A stretch of 15,659 nt of DNA from Candidatus Omnitrophota bacterium (GTDB lineage Bacteria > Omnitrophota > Gorgyraeia > Duberdicusellales > 4484-171), in assembly GCA_023227945.1 (NCBI GenBank), contig JALOCC010000046.1:1-15659 (forward strand), in the 5' to 3' direction. Each line of letters opens with the position of its first letter. The first letter of the stretch is position 1. Both the position numbers and the translations under genes were made by a program. The notes below the pieces were generated by a model. It worked only from the letters and a program-made list of their open reading frames with translations. It ran no database searches and was not told the DNA's origin. Of the stretch, positions 7,663 through 14,594 are shown one piece after another.

Positions 7663-9216
7663 TTATTTTTTGTTTTTAATACCGCGCGATTGGAAAGATT
7701 TCACTAAATTCCAAAACAATACTAAAATACCTGTTTTTTTATTTATGATTAACAAAAGTGGCAGGGAAAAAAATAACATTGTCATGATCTTTATAAATGC
7801 CAATAGAAATATGCTGCTGGAAAAATTTATCCTATCAATAAAAAAAGCTATTCCAAGAAAATACAGAAATACAGAAAATATTTCTCCAATAACTTTCAGA
7901 TTATCGCCTATTGATTGAATATGATTCAAGGCATGCAACAATAGCGAAAAGGTAAAAATCATATAGCATAAACTTGTGATAAAAGCCACTCCCTCCATTC
8001 CCCAGCTGAAGTTTACAACCATTGTTCCAAAAAATAAAAGCAACAAGGAGCTGCCCACCGCAAAGGGCACTATATGTTTTGTTTTATTTACGGTAATAAA
8101 GTAAAAACTTGCAGGGTAATATAAGGAAATAAAAAATGAACCTAATAGAATCAACCTAATTACTACCATAGAATTACGAAAATCAGGCAATACAAAATGA
8201 ATAAGAATGGGGGTTATAAAATAGGTAACAAGAATAAAAACCGGCATTAAATACGCAAGAATCATTGTGGGTGTCAATATATAATTCTTTAAATCTTTGT
8301 GATTATGCGCTTTTGCATATTTCTCCTGGAATCGCGGAAATATCACACTGCTGAATATTGTAGGTAAAAATAATATATATTTCATTAATATTACCCCTAA
8401 ACCATAATATCCAAGATCCTCTAAACTCAATTTTTTTGCAATAATAATCCTATCGACGCTCCTAAAAAATGTCATAGAAAGATTAATTATGAGTATAGGA
8501 AATCCTATCTTGAATATATTTATAAGATCTTTTAAGGAAATAAAAAACTTCGGATAAGTATTGAACTTCTTGAAAAAATAAAAAGTTGAAATACATAAAG
8601 TCAGAATAGTTGAGATATAAAGCCCATACAAACGCAACGTTTTGGTTAAAGTAAAAACAAATATCAAATTAAAAAAAGAAGCCAACAATAGCGTTTTGCC
8701 AATAATTGTAAATTTTTTATGAGCCCTTAAAACTGTTAGATAAAAATTATATAATTGTTGTAATAAAGTTATTATTGCAGCCGCATATAAGCCAATTTTC
8801 ACATATGGTGAATATTCCCCGCCAAAAAATAATACCCAAAGAGAAAGTAATATCGCTGCGGTAAGAGAAATTACTAAAATAAAGCTAAACGTAACGTCGG
8901 CAATACGGGAAGCCTGTTTATATTCACCTTTTCCTCTATTGTAGGGAATTTCTTTTTCAGCTCCAAAAAGTATACCGCAATGGATAAATGAAGAATAGCT
9001 CAACACTATCTGCACAACCCCCCAGATGCCGCTCAAGAAAGGACCCAGGAATCTTCTTATGGCTATACTTGTTACTGCATCCAGGATATTGCCGACATAA
9101 GAACTGCCCGTATAACTTACGGTATCTCGCACAATCTCGTCTTTTGATCCTGTTACATCGTCTATCATTGATACCCTTATGCACTTTGCTCCATTGTTGG
9201 TTTTCTCTAAATTCAT
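7663..9216 (-). CDS. Wzx-like oligosaccharide flippase (polysaccharide biosynthesis protein)
   Basis: A 517-residue integral membrane protein of the MVF/PST exporter superfamily. After a hydrophilic 30-residue N-terminus, the segment DTVSYTGSSYVGNILDAVT and the following RRFLGPFLSGIWG match the first helices of Wzx-type proteins. About 12-14 membrane segments follow, with conserved-looking loops such as LRAHKKF and FFRSVDRIIIAKKLSLEDLG, the latter corresponding to the start of the second half of the transporter. It should move undecaprenyl-linked oligosaccharide across the inner membrane. The N-terminus is about 15-30 residues longer than typical and an internal ATG exists at codon 17, so the true start could be later. 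I keep the first ATG because it is separated by one nt from the stop of the preceding gene (TAA-A-ATG), an arrangement repeated at the next junction upstream. Confidence 0.87.
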   Translation of the reverse strand: MNLEKTNNGAKCIRVSMIDDVTGSKDEIVRDTVSYTGSSYVGNILDAVTSIAIRRFLGPFLSGIWGVVQIVLSYSSFIHCGILFGAEKEIPYNRGKGEYKQASRIADVTFSFILVISLTAAILLSLWVLFFGGEYSPYVKIGLYAAAIITLLQQLYNFYLTVLRAHKKFTIIGKTLLLASFFNLIFVFTLTKTLRLYGLYISTILTLCISTFYFFKKFNTYPKFFISLKDLINIFKIGFPILIINLSMTFFRSVDRIIIAKKLSLEDLGYYGLGVILMKYILFLPTIFSSVIFPRFQEKYAKAHNHKDLKNYILTPTMILAYLMPVFILVTYFITPILIHFVLPDFRNSMVVIRLILLGSFFISLYYPASFYFITVNKTKHIVPFAVGSSLLLLFFGTMVVNFSWGMEGVAFITSLCYMIFTFSLLLHALNHIQSIGDNLKVIGEIFSVFLYFLGIAFFIDRINFSSSIFLLAFIKIMTMLFFSLPLLLIINKKTGILVLFWNLVKSFQSRGIKNKK

Positions 9217-9217
9217 T

Positions 9218-10402
9218 TTATAAAATCCTCGTTAAAGTCACGGTAGAATTACCAACCTTATCGCAAGCGCCTACACCTAAAATTTCTATTTTATCCAAGG
9301 GCAAATCAACGGTCCAGAGTGTTTCTTCTTTTTGCTGCATTAAAATGTGTTTATAAGTTAAATCAATGAATTTAGCCGAAAGCCACGGTTGTTTCGAAAA
9401 AAGCTTTTTGTTTGACTTTACTATAAGTATTTTGCTATCGAGTGACACCGTTAGCCCTAAAGAACCCTTGTCTTCGCAACAAAGACATTTTTGTGCCGCG
9501 TCCAAAGCATTTAAATAAGCGTATTCAACCGTGTCGAAATCTTTAGCTATACTTTTTATGAGTTTGGCAGTATTGTATATTTGCTGATCGGCGTTCACGT
9601 AGAAATCGTGCGTAAAGAATGAAAATAAAGCCTCTTTTCTTTTAGAAGCAAACAGAAAAGCTTCTTTGATATACTTGCTATTTACACAATCCTCATCGCT
9701 CTTAATCCCTGCGCAGCGGAAAATCTTTCTTGCCATTGTGCCTTTTAATTGATAATCTTCAGCGGAAGGCGTATAAAAAATCCAATCCCTGGGCGCTCTT
9801 GACCAATCCCACAAATATTTCGTGCTATTACCGCATATGTTATTTTTAAGTTTTTTTAAAATTGATTTTAAGGATATGCTTTCCGGCCCTCGCGAAGAAA
9901 AATCAAAAGGAATCCATTCTTCAAGCCATTGCGACTGTTCGTTAGTCTCAATAGTTCCTCCCGCCCTATAAATATTAGGAAAATATTGTCTATCTATAAT
10001 AAGATGGTTTATTTGGTTTTCGTATTCATTATTATCACCCCAGGTCTCATTCCAACCACCATAACGCCATTTACCGTCTTTGCAAGGATGGTGATAGTGC
10101 CAATACACGCCATCTTTATGTTTTTTTAGTGGGGTTTCAGCGAATAAATCTCTTAAATAATGCTCGTATATGGCGCTATAACCAAATACGCGTTTATTTG
10201 GATTTTCGCTAAAAGCTGTCCAGTCCATTACAAAATAACTATATCGTAAACCTTCGCTGTAACTGTCAGTGTGTGCATATCTAAAATCATCGGATGTAAT
10301 GCGTTTCATCATTTTATCTATCTTATCCCAACTATCTAAAGCATAAGATGCCGGGCCTTCTGTATCGATTGCCACAACAATATATAGTTTTGATTTTTCC
10401 AT
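9218..10402 (-). CDS. NodB-like polysaccharide deacetylase-family protein with C-terminal beta-rich extension
   Basis: A 394-residue protein if it starts at the ATG at 10402. A longer frame begins at 10459 (19 residues more) but would overlap the radical SAM gene by 56 nt. The shorter start gives TGA-A-ATG spacing and the usual N-terminus MEKSKLYIVVAIDTEGP. IDTEGP at 12-17 supplies the NodB motif-1 aspartates/glutamate, HYHHP at 102-106 the metal-binding histidines, YRAGG at 145-149 the arginine motif, and FTHDFY at 263-268 the late histidine motif. These fit the carbohydrate esterase 4-like fold. The last 80 or so residues look beta-rich and lie beyond the usual domain. The probable role is removal of an acetyl group from a sugar, or a related hydrolysis, during glycan assembly. 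There is no signal peptide, so the site is probably cytoplasmic. Some family members in such loci have no proven activity. Confidence 0.65.
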   Translation of the reverse strand: MEKSKLYIVVAIDTEGPASYALDSWDKIDKMMKRITSDDFRYAHTDSYSEGLRYSYFVMDWTAFSENPNKRVFGYSAIYEHYLRDLFAETPLKKHKDGVYWHYHHPCKDGKWRYGGWNETWGDNNEYENQINHLIIDRQYFPNIYRAGGTIETNEQSQWLEEWIPFDFSSRGPESISLKSILKKLKNNICGNSTKYLWDWSRAPRDWIFYTPSAEDYQLKGTMARKIFRCAGIKSDEDCVNSKYIKEAFLFASKRKEALFSFFTHDFYVNADQQIYNTAKLIKSIAKDFDTVEYAYLNALDAAQKCLCCEDKGSLGLTVSLDSKILIVKSNKKLFSKQPWLSAKFIDLTYKHILMQQKEETLWTVDLPLDKIEILGVGACDKVGNSTVTLTRIL

Positions 10403-10403
10403 T

Positions 10404-11813
10404 TCAGGATGTTTTGCGTATCTTTTTAAATACTTTTTTAAATAACCCCAGGAAACCATAGAGCCGGTAACGTTCAGTTAAATAAACCCATGGCCAAAAA
10501 GGATTTTTATTTTTATAATCTTTCTCTATTTCTTTATCGGCTTCTGTTTTCAAAACACTTAAGCGCTCGAATGGCAAATTAGATAAATTTATAAATGGTT
10601 TAAAATGAGTTTCACCCAAATCCATTATATATTGCTCAATATCAGGTATAAGTTTTTTTGCGATAGCCTCTTCAAATAATTTGGTCCCGGGGAAAGGAGT
10701 AGTGTAAAAAAACCCGTAGTTTTTATGCATATTCATTTCTTTTATAAAGTTTACCGTAGCCTGGAATGTCTCTTCGGTCTCGCCTGTCATTCCAATCATG
10801 AAACTTCCGGAAATTTTTATGCCGACTTTTCGAGAAATTGTAATAGCTTTTCTTATTTCATCTATTTTTATACCCTTATCCATGTTTTTTAAAATCTTAT
10901 CGCTTGCAGATTCAATACCATAACTCATATATACACATCCTGCTGCTTTCATTTTTTTCAAAATGCCTTCTTCTACCGAATCCACCCTGCTTCTACAATC
11001 CCACTTAATTTTAATACGCTCATCTATCAATCGATCGCAGATTTCTTTTACTCTCTCGCCAGATGCGGTAAAAAGTTCATCAAGAAATGAAATATACTCT
11101 ATGTCGTATTTATCTTTTAATTTTTTTATTTCATCAACAACATTTCTTGCCGAACGAAAGATTGTTCTTCTGCCAAAGTCTCTAAAGCAAAAAGCGCAGT
11201 TAAAAGGGCAACCGCGCGAAGTAATCATCACCATTGATTTTGCTCCTCTACGGGAAGCGAAGGAAATTTGAGAAGAATATTCTTTCATATCAAATAAGTT
11301 CCATTCAGGAAAAGGTATTATATCTAAATTAGAGATTCTTTCTCGGACGGAAGTCACCGCAAAGCTGCCATCTTCTTTTTTATATAAAATACCTTTTACG
11401 TTATCTAAGGATTTTTTTTCTTCTAAGGCAGTCAGTAAACCAATTATTGTTTCTTCCCCCTCTCGCAGGACAACAATGTCAGCTTTAGTATGTGTTATCA
11501 TAAATTCCGGCATAGATGAAGGCCCGGCGCCGCCGATTACGACAAGAGCTTCCGGATGCCATTTCTTTGAAATAGAAATCATCCATTTCATGTCTCGATA
11601 TTGAGCCGTTAGACTGCTAAGGCCAAAAATATCGTATTTATAATTTTTAATTTCATCCTCTGCCTGATCTTTACTTAGGCGTAACATATCTAAATCAAGA
11701 ATATCTACTTCGTGGCCTGCTTTTACGAGAACTGCCGCAATATACCCTAAGCCTAACGGGAACCTGAAACCAGGCCTTGTTTCTACTGCCGGGCGTGTTA
11801 ATAATATTTTCAT
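10404..11813 (-). CDS. B12-binding-domain radical SAM protein
   Basis: A 469-residue protein. Residues 1-130 form a Rossmann-like cobalamin-binding-type domain (PLGLGYIAAVLVKAGHEVDI, then VVIGGAGPSSMPE and VLREGEET). The DxHxxG ligand motif is not evident, as is common in this class. The radical SAM core starts at SRGCPFNCAFCFRDFG, with the 4Fe-4S cysteines at 202, 206 and 209, followed by EIKKLKDKYDIEYISFLDE, YGIESASDKILKNMDKG and FMIGMTGETEETF, all typical of the BchE/HpnP-like group. The C-terminal 90 residues are helical and basic. Such enzymes catalyse C-methylations, cyclisations and other radical rearrangements; the substrate here is unknown. A sugar or lipid carrier in this pathway is an inference from context only. 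The start overlaps the stop of the CMP-sugar synthetase gene by 4 nt, and the following gene begins 1 nt after its own stop. Confidence 0.85.
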   Translation of the reverse strand: MKILLTRPAVETRPGFRFPLGLGYIAAVLVKAGHEVDILDLDMLRLSKDQAEDEIKNYKYDIFGLSSLTAQYRDMKWMISISKKWHPEALVVIGGAGPSSMPEFMITHTKADIVVLREGEETIIGLLTALEEKKSLDNVKGILYKKEDGSFAVTSVRERISNLDIIPFPEWNLFDMKEYSSQISFASRRGAKSMVMITSRGCPFNCAFCFRDFGRRTIFRSARNVVDEIKKLKDKYDIEYISFLDELFTASGERVKEICDRLIDERIKIKWDCRSRVDSVEEGILKKMKAAGCVYMSYGIESASDKILKNMDKGIKIDEIRKAITISRKVGIKISGSFMIGMTGETEETFQATVNFIKEMNMHKNYGFFYTTPFPGTKLFEEAIAKKLIPDIEQYIMDLGETHFKPFINLSNLPFERLSVLKTEADKEIEKDYKNKNPFWPWVYLTERYRLYGFLGLFKKVFKKIRKTS

Positions 11814-12535
11814 ATTCTATTTATTTTTTTAATACAGCGGGCAACTTTAAGATCAAATTTGTCATCTAAATCAAAAGATTCCGGCCTGTCAACGAATATA
11901 TAAGAACACTTTCTGCCAATAATTCTTTTTTGTTTTAATATGAGGCTCGATTTTGTGACATAAACCGTTCCTGTGGAACGAAAAACATTCGGTATAATTT
12001 GCCTTGGTTTTTCTATATATTTACCAGCACATAAAAGAGGCTTGATTAAACCCTTCTTAAGAATATACATCTTATAAGGAGTGCGTTCGGCTTTACATAT
12101 TGTTATTATTGAATCGTATTTACCTTCAATTAATTTGATAATAGCTCTATCAATGGTTGAGAATTTTCTAAAGGGTGAGGTGGGCTGAAGCGTTACAACA
12201 ATGTCCGGCATATAATTATTTTTATTTTTGATATTCTTAAGCAGATATCTAAGCACATCAACGGTAAGCGTACTATCCTGAGATAAACACTTTGGTCTTT
12301 TAAATATTTCTACACCGAATTTACAAAATTTCTTAGCAACCTCTGCTATGCGTTTACTATCAGTAGAAACTATAATTCTATCAAGAAACTTTGATTTTAA
12401 TGCTTGCTCTATGGTGTATTCGATTAAGGGTTTCCCATATAATGGGACTATATTCTTGTGCCTTATCCCTTTCGAACCGCCCCTGGCCGGTATGACTCCA
12501 ATTATTTTGTATTGATCAAATTTAATGTTTGACAT
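11810..12535 (-). CDS. neuA: CMP-nonulosonate (acylneuraminate) cytidylyltransferase
   Basis: A 241-residue enzyme close to the usual length of bacterial CMP-sialate synthetases. It couples CTP to a nine-carbon 2-keto acid to make the CMP-sugar donor. Visible motifs are the CTP-binding loop PARGGSKGIRHKN at 16-28, STDSKRIAEVA near 57-67, LQPTSPFR at 116-123, the substrate-binding FRSTGTVYV at 185-193, and FDLDDKFDL at 221-229, which carries the metal-binding aspartates. The sugar could be N-acetylneuraminic, legionaminic or pseudaminic acid; the motifs do not settle this, and neuA is used as the generic name. The ATG lies inside the end of the preceding 641-residue gene (34-nt overlap), and no alternative ATG lies before the catalytic loop. 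With the 2-epimerase upstream it defines a sialic-acid-like branch of the pathway. Confidence 0.88.
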   Translation of the reverse strand: MSNIKFDQYKIIGVIPARGGSKGIRHKNIVPLYGKPLIEYTIEQALKSKFLDRIIVSTDSKRIAEVAKKFCKFGVEIFKRPKCLSQDSTLTVDVLRYLLKNIKNKNNYMPDIVVTLQPTSPFRKFSTIDRAIIKLIEGKYDSIITICKAERTPYKMYILKKGLIKPLLCAGKYIEKPRQIIPNVFRSTGTVYVTKSSLILKQKRIIGRKCSYIFVDRPESFDLDDKFDLKVARCIKKINRI

Positions 12536-14427
12536 GTCTTTGGATTCAGGAGTTCATAAATTAAATCTAAGATATTTTCAGCTGCCGTTTTTGATCCTAT
12601 TGTATTATAATCTTCGCTAAATTTACCTCTTCCTTGCGCCAGTTTATAAAAAGTGCTACTGCCGCTGAGACAATTAGAAATTGCGACGCTCAGTTCGGTT
12701 TCAGAAGCAACGCCAATCGCTGCTCCTTTTTCTGCGTATGGCATTTTATCGAAAGTGCCGCTAAGATTTAGGGTTATTAATGGCTTATTAGCAAAAATGG
12801 CATCCATTCCAACTGTAGACCAGCAAGTTATAACTAAATCTGCGGCTAAGACGAGACTCGATACCCGATACTTCCTTGTTACCTTAGCATTTTCTGCACC
12901 ATCTGAAATTAATATATCGCGATAAAGCGATTCATCTTCTTGCAATACAGGATGCAGTTTTACTAAAAGATTGGCTTTCTTATTGTAAATCTTGAGCGCT
13001 TTGGCAATACAGACTAAATTCTTATAGGTCTCTCCCGGTGTTAACTGATATCCGCTAATCCTATTGTTTCCTGCTGAATGTTGTGATACGAATAAAATTA
13101 AAGGAATTTTATTACTAAAATTAAATTTTTTACATATATCTTCCTTCAATTGTTTTGTCCGGGTTTTATCGTCCTGCATTTTGAAATATTCATCTAAGTG
13201 TAAAAGGCCTGTAACTTTTAATTTATCGGGCATTACGCCGTTACTAACCAGCCAATCTTTACTTATATTCCCGGCTATTGCCATAACGTCAGCGGTAAGC
13301 GGTAAGAATCCAAAACCAAAAAAAGAACTATTATTAAATTTCCCTACTTCTCCGCCAGTTGTAACACCATGCTGGATAACTAACGTGCGTACTCGTTTTG
13401 CTTTAGCTATTTTGACTATAAGTTTTGCAATCGGAGTTGTATCGTTGGTGGTTATAACTAATCTGAAATTGCTAATATCTCTTTTAAATATTTTTGCGTA
13501 GGCAGCACAACAAGGAAATTGATGAATAAATAATTTCCCAAGCTCAACGAATACGGCAGAAGCAAACGAAGTATTATTAAAAATAAATATATTGTTATTT
13601 TTTAATATTTCTTTTATGTGTGGAAATTTAACTTTTGCTTTTTGGCGTAACCATAAGTATTCCCAAAATAATATTGGCCTTAGCGTTCTATAGTGGGTGC
13701 CTGTCTTTTTTGATTTCGAAAAATATAACCAGGAAAAGCTTGGATACAAAGAAACACAGTTAAAACTTTGCCGTAATTTATAAGTAAAATCACCGAATCG
13801 ATCTAAAGCCTCAAAAAGCAGAATTGAATATGTTTCTTTGTTGGTTTCATAAAAGTTTAGTCCGTGCCGAAGCCACCATAAATATGATATTATATAAATC
13901 GCAGTCTTCTTGCATATTTGCTTTGCTCTGGAATATAAATCATTAAGACTGATATATTCTTTTGTAAATACTTTAAATCGCGTTGCATAATTAATATTGT
14001 GCACTATGGTTTTGATAATTTCTGCCAAAAACCTGTCATTTACGATAAATATTTTACATTCTTCTGATTGATTACAAAGTTTATCAAGTATGGATGTATA
14101 TTCCAATAATCTCGATAATCTAAGAATAAAAGGTATTTCGATAATCTCACCCACATTAACACCATAAATCTTTATCCGGTGTTCTATGCCCTCAATTTTA
14201 TGCCAACAGCGCGCCCATTTTACGGCGCGTTCGGTTATAGAAGCCATCTCCTGTGTATTAATAATATTCTCTATTAGTTTATATGGAATTTTTTCTTTTG
14301 ATAAGATCTGAATAGAAACCAGATCGGTTGCAACAATAACACTGGCGGAATTTTGCTTGCTTAATGATTTAATAAAAGAGAGTGCATTTTTTGAATTCAA
14401 TCTTGCTACAAAAATTATATTCTTCAT
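12502..14427 (-). CDS. GT-B glycosyltransferase-like protein, candidate nonulosonate transferase
   Basis: A 641-residue protein. The C-terminal half (about 320-625) looks like the GT-B fold shared by CDP-glycerol glycerophosphotransferases, KpsC/KpsS-type Kdo transferases and bacterial polysialyltransferases: VITTNDTTPIAK near 324-335, VIQHGVTTGGE at 350-360, KVTGLLHLDEY at 404-414, the K-L-H-P motif at 490-493, and ADLVITCWSTVGMDAIFANK from about 529. An HP motif and a glycine-rich S/T motif bind the nucleotide in those families. The N-terminal 320 residues begin with a Rossmann-like strand (IIFVARLNSKNA) but are otherwise unfamiliar. It lies between the 2-epimerase and the CMP-sugar synthetase genes, which makes transfer of a CMP-nonulosonate a reasonable inference. 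It could instead transfer another charged group. No Shine-Dalgarno is seen, and the codons are more AT-rich than in the epimerase gene upstream. Confidence 0.6.
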   Translation of the reverse strand: MKNIIFVARLNSKNALSFIKSLSKQNSASVIVATDLVSIQILSKEKIPYKLIENIINTQEMASITERAVKWARCWHKIEGIEHRIKIYGVNVGEIIEIPFILRLSRLLEYTSILDKLCNQSEECKIFIVNDRFLAEIIKTIVHNINYATRFKVFTKEYISLNDLYSRAKQICKKTAIYIISYLWWLRHGLNFYETNKETYSILLFEALDRFGDFTYKLRQSFNCVSLYPSFSWLYFSKSKKTGTHYRTLRPILFWEYLWLRQKAKVKFPHIKEILKNNNIFIFNNTSFASAVFVELGKLFIHQFPCCAAYAKIFKRDISNFRLVITTNDTTPIAKLIVKIAKAKRVRTLVIQHGVTTGGEVGKFNNSSFFGFGFLPLTADVMAIAGNISKDWLVSNGVMPDKLKVTGLLHLDEYFKMQDDKTRTKQLKEDICKKFNFSNKIPLILFVSQHSAGNNRISGYQLTPGETYKNLVCIAKALKIYNKKANLLVKLHPVLQEDESLYRDILISDGAENAKVTRKYRVSSLVLAADLVITCWSTVGMDAIFANKPLITLNLSGTFDKMPYAEKGAAIGVASETELSVAISNCLSGSSTFYKLAQGRGKFSEDYNTIGSKTAAENILDLIYELLNPKTCQTLNLINTK

Positions 14428-14463
14428 AATAAATATCTTAACTCATTTTTGAATTAAGAAAAT

Positions 14464-14570
14464 CAGGGTATTTACCTGGGGTGTGCTTCTATGGCACTCG
14501 TATATTCGCGCCAGCACAGGACTAGCGCTATGGAAGTATAAATTTTGCCTTAAGCTATCCTCATAGTGCC
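14464..14570 (-). other. Structured intergenic segment (possible RNA element or inserted repeat)
   Basis: The 167-nt gap between the epimerase gene and the GT-B gene can fold. In the transcribed (minus) strand GCGCUAG and CUGGCGC form a 7-bp stem (14522-14528 with 14508-14514) around a 7-nt loop. Outside it, UAUAcUUC (14533-14540) pairs with GAAUAUA (14501-14507) with one bulged C, and GGCACU pairs with AGUGCC (14565-14570 with 14493-14498). A separate small hairpin with one bulge lies at 14464-14478. The GC content is higher than in the gene downstream. No riboswitch or known RNA family is recognised, and there is no T-run that would make it a terminator. A 49-codon frame crosses the same stretch, so a tiny protein gene is the alternative reading. 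The base pairs are visible in the sequence; any function is inference. Confidence 0.4.
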
Positions 14571-14594
14571 TGCATGGGAATTTTAAAAACATAT

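Noticed and set aside
8988..9356. 122-codon plus-strand frame across the flippase/deacetylase junction
   Set aside because: It covers the ends of two convincing minus-strand genes, has low-complexity Ser/Cys/Leu content and no recognisable fold.
10403..10459. Longer start for the NodB-like protein at 10459
   Set aside because: It would add 19 basic residues and overlap the radical SAM gene by 56 nt; the ATG at 10402 gives the same 1-nt stop-to-start spacing as the next junction and a normal family N-terminus.
13064..13501. 145-codon plus-strand frame antisense to the GT-B gene
   Set aside because: The minus-strand frame carries conserved GT-B motifs in this stretch; the plus frame is hydrophobic shadow sequence.
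14428..14594. Integron attC-like site in the folded gap (bulged stem resembles extrahelical bases)
   Set aside because: No RYYYAAC/GTTRRRY core sites are found at the ends, and no integrase or cassette structure is nearby.
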